Source of the DNA: Elysia crispata
Lineage: Eukaryota > Mollusca > Gastropoda > Plakobranchidae
Length of the DNA stretch: 64,000 nucleotides
Assembly (NCBI GenBank): GCA_033675545.1
Contig: JAWDGP010000252.1
Coordinates: 62,001-126,000 of the forward strand
Direction of reading: 5' to 3'
Position 1 is the stretch's first letter. Every line of letters begins with the position of its first letter. The notes below the pieces were generated by a model. The model was not told the origin of the DNA and made no database searches. It saw nothing but the letters and a program-made list of their open reading frames with translations. The translations under genes and the position numbers were made by a program. Shown here piece by piece: positions 23,646 through 36,401 of this stretch.

Positions 23646-26600
23646 GTCGGATCCCATTCAATCAGAACTATCTTAAGGAAGTCTAATTTTAATAATCAGT
23701 ATGCAACTGTATAGAATCCACTGGTGCTGAAAATAAACAGTTACATTTCTCTGCTCTACGCCCAAGGCATATAATAGCCTAGAAGAGATGCAGGATCAGA
23801 AACCGACCAACCAACACATGAACAGTAAATAACAGGAAAAAAAAAAAATGAATCAACGTATGTGTTTGTTCAACAAAAGCGAATGTTTTCATGTCTATTC
23901 TTTCTTTTGAAACCTTTCACAGAAGCTGGTTTACAAAATGAAAGCACCAAGACAAAAGCTTTTAAATTGATTTAGACGAAACTAGAAATTGTGTAATAAA
24001 TCTAAGCTTTAAAAATTACTCGGCAAAAAAAAAAAGAATCTACACTGTCAATTTTGACACTGACTGTAATTCTAGACGACCATTTGAATTCAATACATGT
24101 AAGCAGCTGGGGGCTTTGCAACGACAAAACAACAAAGGGCAATGTTAAACTAAAAAGCTCAGAGTATTTTAGCTGCCAATCATACTTTTAAACAGAACTG
24201 AAGCGGCCTTCTTTTATAAGGCTTCTACAGTGGCGTCGTCTGGCCTGGGGTTTGGGGCTTCAGCCCCACCCTGTTGTTTGGACTACATGTATTTTGAGGA
24301 CAATCGTTGTTCCGTTTCAATTTCATTCATTTAATTTTCAAATAGCAGTCATAGAAAAATCACAACCATCATCACCAACAGGGGACTGCGAGCTAGACCT
24401 ATGTCTTCATTGTTCTCACGTCTGCTTCATAGATCTAAACAAGATCCCAACAATCCTTCGATGCGATGTAAGGCGCCAATATACACATCTCCCTCTTGCA
24501 AAATAATTGATCGAAGTACTTTTGCTATGCTTACTGCAAGCTCTCGATCTAACAAGCATAGCGCTCCTGTAAGCAAGTCAGAAGGTTTTTCATTGGTCTG
24601 TCCCTTAAGCTAAAAAATTTTCAAGTTGCTCTCCCAAGCTAGTATAACATCACAGAAACAAATTTTCTAATAGCAGTCATTGGAAGGAATTACCATTTAG
24701 TGATAATAGCTTGCAAACTTCATCTTAAGGTCAACGAAAAAGACGCACCCGTATTAAGTTTGATTTTTATTTGTTTGACATCCTATAGTCGGTGTACAAC
24801 ACAGTGATCTCAGGATTCTTTGTACATGATTATAGTTCCAAAAACTGGCACTTTCTATGTTTGTGAGTTTAATGCCATTATTTCATATCCAGCAAACTTG
24901 TGCCATTAAAGTAAGTTCAAAATGCAGAGAAGTTCAAAGATTTTCACCACGACTATCCAGGCATAGTACCCGTGAGGTCAGTATCTCCACTTGTTTTTGA
25001 AAACCTGAAGAAAAATAACTTATCTATAGAAGGAAAACTGACGTAGAAAACATGGATGAACCAGCCAAACTGTTCATCTTACACACGACAGTTGTTGATA
25101 ACCGAAAAAAAAATATTGACAAATACAAAAGTAAAAATGAGCTTGCAATTAGACCCGAAAACAAAAATGAATCGAAAATAAGTCTGATAAATAAGCAGGG
25201 CTTAACCACCATGAACATGCAAAATACGATTGGAATTGCCCCACAGAAAGGGAATTTTCACTACATGGACTGGACATTTTTCTTCGCTTTACAATCACAA
25301 AGTAAAGAAAGACAAAAAAATATCAATGATTAGCCAAGACAATCTTCAAGAAGGCGAAGAAGCAGCAATAAAATCGCCACATTCTGTTGAACTTGACAGT
25401 ATCCCATCTGATTCGCATATAGTTCAAGCGTGGAGTCTCGACATTTGCAATAAGATTTGGTTGGCAAGAAAAGGGCCTATTCTAGCTGAGACACGTACTG
25501 AATATTTATTACAAGACTCTTTCGGTTAAATTAATTCTGTTTTGGAAGGTTTGTCTATAAGTATGAGCTTAACTTGCTTTATCTTTAATTGTTATTCTAA
25601 ACTATTAATGCCTGCCCATTTTCTCATCTATTCACTGTAATTGCACAGTCTACATTAATTAGCTTATGAGCTTTCTACATAAGTTTTGAGCAAAGAGCTG
25701 CATGATCTACCTCACTCATGATCATTGTTCCATCGTACATTTTGCCTTTATAAACTAATCCAAAGCACAAAGGTATATCTTGGCTTAAAAGTTAGTGAAA
25801 CTAGAACAGATCTAGATTCCCTAGCTAAAAGACGTTTCACGATGACAATGGCTTAATTTTTTTACTTTGTGATGAACTATTGTTACAGTCTTTTAACTTA
25901 ATAAACGGAAAAAATTGACCAATTGCAATAAAAGTAAAGATGTTCTAACCCTGTTTTTTTCATCCTCAAGATCAAAAGGAACTCTCACAAGTGCATCGAT
26001 AGTAGACAAATGCAAGTGTAAAACATTTCTCTGTGATGAACAGATCCACAATAGTGGACATTTCCACTGCCCTTTTTAGATTCGGGCAGAGACAAATGCC
26101 TTGAATTCAAAGCAGCTCACAAATCAAAAGGTTTTTTTTTTAAAAAAGAAGGAAAAAAAAACAAACAAACCAAACAAAAACATATGAACGGATGCCCCCA
26201 TGATGGGGTATCAGATTGCGGAAAAATTAATGATTAACAAAGGTTAAAAGTGCCTACTATACTGTCTACGTTATTTCATTTAATAAAACCAATTGAGCTA
26301 TAAGCATTTTGATTAAGTAAGCATATCCAATATATATTTTTATTTTCACATTCATGCATATCAATAAAGATCAGGAATAGTACATGTAACTTCTTTTCTC
26401 TTGATTACTAATAAAAACAGAAAGACATATTCTAAAAACGGCATACGATTTCACAATTAATGCATCTTCAAATCTGTTTCTAACAGAATGTGATTTCAAT
26501 GATGAAACAAAATTAAGAAAAAAATCTTATATCAAGTGAAGTAATTTGAAATCACTTAAGTAATAAAGAAAAACATACAAAACAAGAAAAAAAACTTGAA

Positions 26601-29165
26601 GACTTTAAAATCATTGGCTAAAAGTAAAAGATGAGATGCTTCAATATCTCAATTTAAAATCTCTGGAAAAAAAGTGAAAATGACCTACAAATAGTCTACA
26701 AAAAGCACTATGTAAATTTTACCAGCAAAACTGAAAATGATCTGTGTGTGTATGTCCTGGGGGGGGGTAAGGGATGGGAATAGAAAAGTCAGAGAAAAAA
26801 ATGTTGCAGGGAAGGTTTCAGTTCATATTGTGAACTTCAGATAGAAACTTTTTTTGCCATTTGATAGATTTAGAATCTGTTTAAAAAAAAACAAATAAAA
26901 AAAAAAAAAACGGAAAAAAATCAAGCTCCTAACATTATCTTTCAATGTGTTATAAAGGAAACCTTTTGAATATTTTGCAAAACCAGACATCAGCAAATGA
27001 AAACTACAAAGAGAGGACTCCGCACTCATCTCATTCTTAACAGAGAGGAAATGTGACTTCTGAAAAGACATGGCAATCATTCATGTGGAATTGAAAAAAA
27101 AAAAAAAGAACCAAAACAATGAAACATGGATTAAAATTGAAATCATGATGTATATTCTGAATAAGTATCCATTGTCAGATAATATAAAATTTATTTATTA
27201 TAATGAATAAAGAAAGCAAAGCAGCTAATAGATAGACATAATTATTTACTCAATAAAGTTGTAAGAATAACTGCGTAGATAAAGTATTTATATATATATA
27301 TGTAAAATTTTATTACAATCAGATATGAAAACGCAAGAAAGCACCCTACTCATGCGTCTTAAAAAAAGAATTAAGGAACAAACATAGCCTATGAGAAAAA
27401 AAATCTCTTTGATTTGCATCATACATCTGATGACCAATGTCAACCACTTTATAGACGGAATAAGAAATTCAAATGTCCCATTCCTTTCTATTACATGGTG
27501 AGGGGCGTAAAACTTATCCTGTATAAAGGTGAAACCATCTGTCTGAGAAACAATGGAGCTTGCAAATTGCATATATTTTTTAGACTTCAGTTATTGAGTT
27601 GAATCATAAAAGTATCATGTTGAAAAATATGAAAAGAAGCAGAAATTTAACAAAATTTAGGGACAAAAAACAAAATTTTGAGAAACCTGCTCTTAAAAGT
27701 TTCATAAAAATATCTGAGAGATTTCTTGGTTTGAAAAAAGAGATATCATCATACCCTGGAGGTTCAAAAACCCATCTCCTAACTCCAGGGAACTCATGAA
27801 TGGGAACAATTCACTTTGAACTTTTATCATAATCGTGAAAAGATGAATATCTAAATTATGAAATAGATAAGCAGAAGCCAGTTACACAACATTTGAAAAA
27901 GTTTGGCTGTAGAGAAAACTTGAGTAAATGCATTACAAATGGAATTTATACGTTTATATTTTATATACTTGGAAAATGTTAATGCTATTAGCAAAAGGAA
28001 TGATCACTGTATTTTTTACTTTATGTAGCCCATGTAATTTAATTTAAATATATGCAGAGCATGCAATGTGCATGCGTCAAATTAAAATTTTAGAGTGGGA
28101 AGTATTTAGTTAGAGAACTATTTTTTAAAAACTCACAGGCAAAAAACCAATAACAGTATATTCAGCTTTGCTTCCATATTAATTTTTGTTTTGCAAGATA
28201 CTCTGAGAGAGCGTGTTGCAGTGCAAAAGAAAAACGTTTTCACTAAAGACTATGAAGGCTCGTGATTGAAAAAAAAATGGGACAGACAAAGCTTTTTGTT
28301 TTATCATAATCGCAGAAAAACATGGAATTTTTTTTTCACAAAATCATTGCAAAGTTCCAAACAAAACCACAGCCAAACTTTTTTTTAAGACACAATACAT
28401 TGCCATTGACGCATAAGTCTGTGACAAATCAGCTTGTTTAGCTCATGCTTAAAAAGTGCATTTACATGAACATTAAATTTTCTAAAAATTACCTGAGCAA
28501 AACTATTTCACCAATGCCAAAAAAAAAAAAAAATCAATTTTAAAAGAAGTCCTAAAGATAAAACCATAATGACATGCGAAGTGCACATGCCGAACGTTTT
28601 GATGTCAAGAAATGAAAAATCAGGATATGTCACTAATTCTGCATTTCCTTATGTAAGGCATGATGAACTGGCGAATATCAGTCTTTTCTCCCCTCACTCT
28701 GAACCATCAGTTTTAAACAGGTAGATGGATGCATTCACAGTGGAGTTTACTTAGCTTTAACTTGAATGAGGAGCTTCTTTTACATCTCAAAGTGAATTTT
28801 ATTTCATGAATTTTCTCAAAGATTAACCCTTTAAAGTAAAAAAAAAATTAAGTAATGACCGACTTGCTTCTGAAATGCTCTTTATGCTTTACATATGTTT
28901 TTTAAAAATACCTTATACTAGTCAAAACATATACATAACCATAATATTAAAAATAGACGTGATCGATGTGATCAAAATCTCTATATTTATCTCAGTTGAA
29001 ATCTCAAGTACACAATGAATCGAGAGATAATCATTTGATTAGAATTTTAATACTGATACTGAATAAGTTTCACCAAAACTGATCACAGAATGTTACCATA
29101 AAAAGTAACAAGTGAAGTTACCTAAGACAAATGTAAATACTCTTTCGTGTGCGCGATTAAGTGCA

Positions 29166-29166
<1 letters not shown>

Positions 29167-29235
<69 letters not shown>
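29167..29235. repeat. (AT)n microsatellite
   Basis: About 68 bp of pure AT downstream of cassette B exon 3. Confidence 0.95.
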
Positions 29236-29239
<4 letters not shown>

Positions 29240-29818
29240 CACTATTGACTAATAATATTTATCTTTATCACTTAATAATTAGAAAATATTTTTCACAATC
29301 TTTAAAATCAGCCCCAAGACATTCCTGATCAACATCACATAATTCTCTTGTTTCTTTTAGAACATCAGATTTCCTGCAAAAAAAAAAAAAAACAATAAAA
29401 AATTAGTAAAAATTGAAAACATTCACTGACTATTAAAATAAAGTAATATGATTAAACTGTAAAATTTGCATTCCTGCTGTAAAATCAAGCATAATTATGT
29501 ATAAAATGATGTAGTAATATTAAAATCCTTCTTCTTCTGACTGCAATGACATTGCGCTCATTGCTTTATTTGGGATATGTACTCCAAACCTACTACTAAT
29601 CTTGAGTTGGATATTTTTTAAAAACATTTTAAACTATTCGCAGTTTGCTCCTTGACGTCAATGTATTTTGAGACTAAATTCAAATGAAATATACTGATTA
29701 AAACATTTGTACAATACACTTAGATTTTCTCTAAATGCAATCTTGGTACCCCAATGCCTAGCCATTTCACAAGTACAGCAAACATAATAAATGTACAAGG
29801 AAAAAAATGTGAACTCAC

Positions 29819-30007
29819 AAAAAACATATATCCTCTCTGTCTGGTCACACAGGATTGTGTCTTCACAGGCAAGGGGCAGATTTGCTGCTGGGACAAAGTC
29901 GTCATTGATGACAAAACATGCTGCGCTTAGATTATGGTCATCGCGTGTCATTTTCAGTGTCAGGGTGAAACTCACCAATTCAGTGCATAGTTGCTGGTCT
30001 GGTTGAG
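29819..30007 (-). CDS. Ig cassette B, exon 3 (second half of C2-like Ig domain)
   Basis: This 189-bp exon, phase 1 at both ends, is the paralogue of 697-885. The acceptor ends ttaaaag, with a weaker pyrimidine tract than in cassette A, and the donor is gtgagt. It encodes FTLTLKMTRDDHNLSAACF with the F-strand cysteine, the CEDTILCDQ motif and a final strand ERIYVF. The frame is open throughout. Compared with cassette A the changes are mainly conservative, which suggests past constraint. It joins the exon at 31045-31239. Confidence 0.78.
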
Positions 30008-30604
30008 CTTTTAAACATAAGATGTAATGAGTGAAGCATGGAAATACTTGGGAATTGTGAAATTTCAATTGATAATTCTAATGTTCAGCGTGAGAACGGC
30101 ATAAAAATATCTGACTATTATAGGTAGGATTCTGAGCTATAAAGAGGTTGCTTTGGCACCAGCCTTCTTGACACATGCTCACACACACACACACACACAC
30201 ACAAAAACCACTATTTTGTCAGATTCCACCTAGAACAAAGAAAAAAAAAAACAGCGCATTCTTTAACAAAGCAATCTTTACCCAAGAAAGCTTGTAGTCC
30301 TACAAGAAACAGGACTCATTTCAAGTTCATAAAGAGAATTAAGTGGTAGATCTCTTAAAAGTAACGGGTAAGTAGAATTCTTAGAAGCTGCCTGTGAGAA
30401 AAAATCCTTCAATTATAACTATTTTTGTATTATCTCCTTGTCACTCAGAGAAATATTTTAAAATCATTTCGTCAAAGGAAGTATCTAATAAGCTACCCAA
30501 ACAAACTTAAACATAAACAAGCCGTAAACTATGAAAGTAAAATTGGTTAAAAGGTAAATTAGGCATAATATAAAAATATACGTATATATATATATATTAT
30601 AATA

Positions 30605-30650
<46 letters not shown>

Positions 30651-31044
30651 CTGCGTTTTGAAATCATTTATTTCACATGTTTTCAATACTGGACTTTTAA
30701 TTTTTTTTATTATCTAAAAACGAATCTGCCTCTGTGGGTGTGCTTGTGTGTCCTCACCTGTTTTTGTGTCTGATGCAGGTGAAAAAGCCCAAGCTCACTT
30801 TTTTTTTGTTATTTTTAGGGTCGCTGTTAACCAATTCATTTTTTAAATAGTGCCTAGGCAATACCTCTTTAGCTTTTATTCATGCCTACTCTGTAAACAA
30901 ATTTAAAAAAAAAATCAGAAAAAAGCTAACTGTAAATTTTTATACCCCAATGATTAGATTTGATCATGAAAAACTTTTATTTTGGAGCAGAAGAATTATG
31001 ATCTGATATCTCTCAGTTGAAAAAAAAAAGAGATTTTTATTTAC
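30008..31044 (-). other. Intron 2 of Ig cassette B
   Basis: Intron of about 1.04 kb with an (AC)n tract at 30179-30203 and (TA)n tracts at 30585-30645. It is half the length of the cassette A intron. No coding signal was seen. Confidence 0.6.
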
Positions 31045-31239
31045 TGTTGATAGAGGAAAGCCTGCTGTCAGTGGATGAGATATCTTCTGGTATATCCCAA
31101 CGATAGACCCGCCAGTGAACCCTGCCCTTGCCAGGGCTTCCGACATTAGCAGTACAACCAAGCACTACTACGTCATTTTCCAGGACTCCTTGGGCCAAAT
31201 CTCCTGACAACACAGATATGGCTGGAGCTGATGGTGGAA
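31045..31239 (-). CDS. Ig cassette B, exon 2 (first half of C2-like Ig domain)
   Basis: This 195-bp exon, phase 1 at both ends, has an acceptor ending tttttcag and the donor gtaaat. It reads PPSAPAISVLSGDLAQGVLE, then VVVLGCTANVG with the B-strand cysteine and GRVHWRVYRWD with the C-strand tryptophan. It is the paralogue of 2932-3126 with an open frame. The donor gtaaat is weaker than gtaagt in cassettes A and C, which could lower splicing efficiency. Confidence 0.8.
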
Positions 31240-32380
31240 CTGAAAAAAGGAGAAAAAAAAAAAACAAAAACAAACGAAAAACAACAACAAAGAATAAACA
31301 AACTAGAACTCAACTTTAAAAATATTTTTTTTACTTATGGTAACAATCTTTAAACCCTGACTTCTTTCTACTCTCATTGCTTAGCTGTTTCTTGAAACAT
31401 AAAGTTACAAAATAGAAGGAGTGTGTTAAGTTCAATTCTTTTCAAAACTCGTGGTAAAATAAAATCAACATTTGCAAAGAGCTTAAACGGAAAGTGACTT
31501 GAGTTAATCTCCATTAAACCAAAGGTAAAATTACGTATTTCACATTTTACTTGTTCCACATTTTGAGAAAATCTTTTTCTTCCCTTCTAGCTAAAACAAA
31601 ATTGTTTTCTTTATCAGAGCAATGCTTCAGTTAAAAAATTGCGCTGATGCGAATACAGCCCTTTCCATACTTCTAAATGCTCGCAATCATGAACAATGAC
31701 CAAAAGAACAGAAAGAGGCAGACACAAAGTATTAAGATAATAAGTTAGAGAAGAATATTTCACATTTTTAACGCATTGCTCTTATCTTCGGATATGAATG
31801 ATAATTGGCCACACTGATAAACAAAACAAGATTGCCTATCTGTCTAAAATTACTTCTCAGACACCTCCTTAATCTCCAGCCAGGAACCCTGTAAGAACCT
31901 ACACTCATATTCACTCTATAGTCTATCGGTCCTTTTCTGTAGATACAAATCCTATCAACCTTATCTGCCTCGAGCACTTTCAAATCGCAAGAGAATAGAG
32001 AGTTATTTAGGAAGAAAAAATCAAACGCAATGCAAGAGTTATGCTGCACGTCACGTTATGTTTTAGTCTATCCCATGTCTCCTAAAGTCAGTAGCCCTTA
32101 ATTGTTTAGCATCCTTAAGTCTCTCTCAGAGCTTCACACAAAGAGTCAAGTCTGTCAACAAGTGAGTGGGATATCGCAAACACAGATCAGTTTCAAACAC
32201 CTATCTTTAACTCTCTCTAAAGAAGGTTCCATGGCAAACTATGGTAAGGTGAAGCTACCTTTAACTTCGACTTTCAGTGTGGTTTTTCGAAATATAATTT
32301 CCCCAAACGAACTTGAGAATTTTGTGATTGAATTGATATTTATTTTCAAAAGCTAAAATGCTGTTCTAGAGCCAGCTTAC
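31240..32380 (-). other. Intron 1 of Ig cassette B
   Basis: Intron of about 1.1 kb. The part at 32150-32230 matches the same intron in cassettes A and C. No foldback element is present here, so the cassette A insertion is specific to that copy. Confidence 0.6.
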
Positions 32381-32781
32381 CTTTAAGTGTCAAAGTCACC
32401 GCACTTTTCACAAGGGTTTGAACTCTAACAGCAACTAAGTTATAACTGACGGTACAGTATAAAAGCCTTCATCAATACATTCCAAATCAGACAATGTAAG
32501 CACCACGCTTACTACATCAGGACCAACAGAGCTTGTTTTCCTACGTGCGGCATCAAATCCCAATCCTCGAAAAGTTTCAGTTTGAAATTGATTCCCTATG
32601 AAATATCTGTATATTACTCCTTTCCGGGTAGAAGAGAATATTAGTTCTGTGGGAAATTGTTTGCTTTCATCAAATGACCATCCACAATCAAAGTATGCTG
32701 TTGAGCCTTGCATGGCAGGAAAAGTCTTGTTGCTATAGGTCAGGTTAATTGTGGTCTCTGCTTCATGTATGATCCTCACAG
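32381..32781 (-). pseudogene. Ig cassette B, exon 1 (V-like Ig domain, 1-nt deletion)
   Basis: Paralogue of the 402-bp exon at 5039-5440 but 401 bp long, with a good acceptor (tccacag) and donor (gtaagc). It encodes TINLTYSNKTFPAMQGSTAY, then FDCGWSF and LTLSDLECIDEGFY in frame. A single-nucleotide deletion at about 32457-32458, just before the F-strand cysteine, then shifts the frame and brings in a stop about ten codons on. In the shifted frame the expected C-TVSYNL strand and the exon end LTLK follow, so the rest of the exon is preserved. Either cassette B is newly disabled at this exon, the exon is skipped (it is symmetrical, so skipping keeps frame), or one base was lost in the assembly. 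Confidence 0.75.
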
Positions 32782-33901
32782 CTGTGGACACGAAACAATA
32801 AAATCAAATATTTTCATGTAAGCATTGAAACTTAAAAAGGAAAGAGGAAAAATGCAGTACTTCTTCCTTTTTTTTTTGCAAGAATTTACTCCGTATATTT
32901 AGGGAGAGTACCAGTTTCAAATTAAGTTTCATTTAAAACTGAGTGCATGTGTAGGATTTACTAGGAAGGCTAGCCGTATTAAAACTACAATGAAAGAATA
33001 GAGCAGCCGACAGCTTTGAGGGTAGATCCAGGCACACCTCTCCTAATCAATGAATCTTATAAGCCCTGGTTTCGAGGCAGGAATTAGGTCTACACCCCTG
33101 TATTTGATAGCCGTTTGCATCCAGACAATTGTTCTTATGGCATTGTAGAGTTTTATGCTGAATAAAGTAGAGAAACAAAGGAACCATTACATCTTAACTG
33201 ATAATAACTCCTTTATTCCTAGATAGCTGAACAGGGAGAAATACCGCTTTTGATTCCAGTATAGCTTGACCCAAGTCGGCTTGGAAAGTACATGTCCTTT
33301 ATATCTGAGATCTTGAGGCATCTTAAGAATCTTGAGATCAATTTTTAATCGAGAGAAGCTTCGTTCACTAGGATTTTCTAGGTTCTTGGTTACTCATATT
33401 TTAACAAGTTTTCATATCTAAATAAAATTCTTTCAAGCACCCTAAGTTTTGTCTCAAAATGATAAAAGAAATATAATAGTATTCGTTGAAAGAAAATTTG
33501 TAAACATATCATTGTGTCATTTATATATCATAATATTCATTTAACTGTCTTTTGTGAAAATTCAATTTTGAGAAACTCATGCTCATAATAATAAGATTTC
33601 TACTGATTTAATTATAGCTATATTTTCAATTCAATTGGAGGCTCTCACTTAAAACAGTTTTGAGCTGTAGGGTGACCTCAGTGGCTGGATCGTGAATTAG
33701 TAACCCTAATCAAGTTGGTGCTAAACTTTGACATACTATTATGGATGCCCTGATAGTGTGTGCTAAGATGAAGAAAGAGGTAGTTGCGCCAAAACGACAC
33801 ACTAACACACGCAGCATAACTTTATTCATTTGAGATATCATTGCCCTCTAAAATTGCAATATTCAAAGGTTTTACACAGATACCCTCTTTTTCTTCGACA
33901 A
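32782..33901. other. Intergenic or intronic stretch, nothing assigned
   Basis: AT-rich DNA between cassette B exon 1 and the mariner remnant. I see no exon, tRNA-like element or repeat unit that I can support. Confidence 0.4.
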
Positions 33902-34607
33902 CATCATACTGATGACTGTCAATTTCTGCAACGAGTAAAAACAATTATACAATGATAAATATCATACGAGGGAATATTGATAAGTTTTGCCTCCAAGTCC
34001 ATAACTTTGGAAATAATGAAGACAAACAAATGATACTTACACCAAAGGAAAGGTCATTTTATTTAGCACCAGATGACATATCATTTTTCAACATAATCAC
34101 CGTCCCGTTCGATACAGAGCCGCCACCGACGGACGACCTGTTGGATGCCGTCAGCGAAGAAGTCAGCAGTCTTGTCTCTGCACCAAGAAAGAACAGCATT
34201 CTTCACATCTTCGTCTGTCTCGTAACGGTTGCCGCGTCAAGCAGATTGACATTAGTATTGAAATAGGGATTTCTCAAGAGAGGGTCCACCACATCATCAC
34301 AAATCTCCTAGGATACAGGAAAGTTTCTACTCGATGGGTGCCAAGAATGCTGACGCCTCAGATAAAGCTGCAAAGAGTGCAAATCTGTAGAGAACTGTTG
34401 GCAAAATTTGATGAGGATGGTGAAGACTTCCTCCGTCATTTGAGATGAATCATTGCCTCATTATGATCCTGAATCGAAGCAACAGTCAAAGGAGTATAGA
34501 CACAAAACGTCACCATCTCTGTTTTCTTCCGCACGGAAGTTGCATCATACTGATGACTGTCAATTTCTGCAACGAGTAAAAACAATTATACAATGATAAA
34601 TATCATA
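33902..34607. mobile_element. Rearranged mariner remnant between exact 65-bp direct repeats
   Basis: Identical 65-bp copies (33902-33966 and 34543-34607, both starting CATCATACTGATGACTGTC) enclose about 576 bp of mariner-like DNA in two opposite orientations. On the minus strand at about 34080-34230 is the transposase C-terminus (GNRYETDEDVKNAVLSWC, then ADGIQQVVRRWRLCIERDGD). On the plus strand from about 34230 is a central piece with IGISQERVHHIITNLLGYRK, then STRWVPRMLTPQIKLQRVQI, and later HYDPESKQQSKEYRHKTSP. The block lies in the intron between domain D and cassette B. It cannot encode a transposase. Confidence 0.72.
34230..34545 (+). pseudogene. Mariner transposase central fragment
   Basis: Reads through the helix-turn-helix end and linker (GISQERVHHIITNLLGYRKV, RWVPRMLTP) to LAKFDEDGEDFLRH, where a stop replaces the usual I-V-T-G-D-E-T-W block. 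Further similarity continues shifted as HYDPESKQQS. The WVPRMLTP-type motif (usually WVPHxL or WVPKML) marks the mariner family. It lacks the DNA-binding N-terminus and the last catalytic aspartate region. Confidence 0.75.
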
Positions 34608-34765
34608 AAAGGTGTTTTATAATTTGGCGAACAAAAATAAATGCCATATAGAATTACTAAAACTCTTTCATGATTGTACACATATAAAAACAACAACAAC
34701 AACAACAACAAAAAACGTATTGTGCCATATCCTTAAATGTTTTTTCCAGATAAAATGATACTTAC

Positions 34766-34833
34766 AAATATATATGTTAATAGATTTGTTAGCTGAAGCA
34801 ATAGCACCGCGAGGATCATTGGTTGCCACACAG
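34766..34833 (-). CDS. Ig domain D, exon 2 (F and G strands)
   Basis: A 68-bp exon (enters in phase 2, leaves in phase 1) with acceptor ccaccag and donor gtaagt. With the preceding exon it reads GEY-ICVATNDPRGAIASANKSINIYI: the F-strand cysteine in the Y-x-C context and a short G strand. The exact phase match with the exon at 35578-35794 strongly supports splicing between them. Confidence 0.85.
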
Positions 34834-35577
34834 CTGGTGGGATGAAGGTGTAAAAAAAAAAGAAATAAATTCAGTGGTGTACACACTCTTTATAAATAAT
34901 ATCTGCGGAGTCTGGCTGTAGAGGTAGAAAAACATCAATGTGATGTGCAGAAAAAGATTTCATGAATGAAATCACATAATTATTTACAATTTTCTCATAT
35001 TTTTTGGCTTCACAATCTTTTCTGTAGAACATTCTAAGATTTTACATGACCAACATATTATCTTTCTCAATCATGCTGACTTCTGGACATAAACGACAAA
35101 ATCCACTTAAAGGCAGCTTGCATGAGAGAATATCTGCTTAAAATCTAAACAACCAGCCCCATTGTGTTTTTCTTTATATTTGTATTATGTACTTTAAGTC
35201 GGCATAACTGGCGTTGTTTTAAGGTGCTGGCTTTCAACAGACTCCGCTGTATTTCTTTATACTTCCATTACTATATTTTTGATCAGCTAAAGTTCTAATT
35301 TGCTTGTGTTAGTAATGAGGAGCTGCATATAATCCTATTTCATATACTGTTTGTATTGCATAAAAAATTTGATCACTATTCACACAAATTTTATATCATG
35401 ACACAAATACTTACCAAATAGCGGTGATGAAAAGAGTATTGTTAAAATGAGCCTAACTATCCCTATGTTGTTTTTCATCGTGTGCAATCCCAGATATAAA
35501 CTTTCAGTCTTTAACATAAAGGTTTTTAGCAACCGACCAAAAGATTAAGAGACAAAAAAAAAAATTAATATCCTTAC
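34834..35577 (-). other. Intron within Ig domain D
   Basis: Intron of about 0.74 kb between the E and F strands of domain D. AT-rich, with nothing else seen. Confidence 0.7.
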
Positions 35578-35794
35578 ATGTATTCGCCTGAGTCACCATC
35601 CACAGCAAGATTTCTGAGAACCAGCCTGCTTATCCCAACACCACGTTTCTCTCCTTGCAGTGTTTTAGTACCCTCCAACCATACTATCGATGGCTCGGGG
35701 AAGCCCTCAGCTCGGCAAATCAGTGTGACTGATGCCCCTTCATAGAGTTTCTGAGGGTGATGAGTCATCACCAGAGTATTCACACTCACTGGGT
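35578..35794 (-). CDS. Ig domain D, exon 1 (I-set type)
   Basis: A 217-bp exon (enters in phase 1, leaves in phase 2) with acceptor ataccag and donor gtaagg. It encodes VSVNTLVMTHHPQKLYEGAS, then VTLICRAEGFPEPSIVWLEG with the B-strand cysteine and C-strand tryptophan, and SRLVLRNLAVDGDSGEY leading to the F strand. This is a textbook I-set Ig domain, as in cell-adhesion and receptor ectodomains. It differs from the cassette domains in sequence and in intron position, so it is not a fourth copy of that unit. Its place between cassettes C and B in the same orientation suggests one multi-Ig gene, but no transcript evidence is available. Confidence 0.88.
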
Positions 35795-36401
35795 CTGGTA
35801 TGTTGATAACGCAATGATTTTAGAAAGAGACAGATGATGAAAGCTAATGAAATTCTTAAATGTTTTCAAATTGATTAGCTAAATTTCAGTTGGATTCATT
35901 AATGCGGAAGAACTCCATTAAGACTGGAATTTGGAAAACTTGAAAAAAAATAGCACAAAGTCAACCGATCAGTTGATGATAATGAAATTTGTACATATAT
36001 TATTCAGTATGCATTTAACAAAAAAAAAAAAAAAAAAAGCAAAGAAAATTTCATTATGCCGAAAAATATATGTATTTTAAATTTACATAAAAGAAGACTA
36101 ACTGATCTACAACCAGGACTATATCAAAATATAGTTTTAGTTTTTCTTAATTTTTAAAATACATCTATATCTTAATCTGACCAACCATAAAGCCAAAGAT
36201 TCATTGACTAATTGTGCTCAGCAGTCGTGTCAACAATCTGTCAAAATGGAAGTTTTGAATAAGCCAAATAAGGTACTTTCAAAACATTCATTACTATTGA
36301 GATATTTAACCTCGCAACTAAACAAAACAAACAACAATGCTTTGCAAAAGGTTTCTACTATAACATGCAATTCTGATGCTTTTAGAGACTAGTCAACTCA
36401 C
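35795..36401 (-). other. Intron between domain D and cassette C exon 3
   Basis: About 0.6 kb of AT-rich DNA with an A-run at 36021-36038. No gene seen. Confidence 0.55.

Larger units (their letters stand above)
22500..29818. other. Long stretch without a supported gene
   Basis: A-rich and T-rich intergenic or intronic DNA. Points of note are a promoter-like GTATAAATAAGAG near 23186 followed by repeated GTCAAGTCTACC-like motifs, a tRNA-like block near 23565-23640, overlapping plus-strand open frames at 25052-25529 (93 and 99 codons, no domain recognised), and an (AT)n tract at 29167-29235. No Ig exon was found between cassettes A and B. Confidence 0.4.

Noticed and set aside
25052-25529. Two overlapping plus-strand frames of 93 and 99 codons
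   Set aside because: No domain, start context or splice sites that I could support; mentioned only as part of an unassigned stretch.
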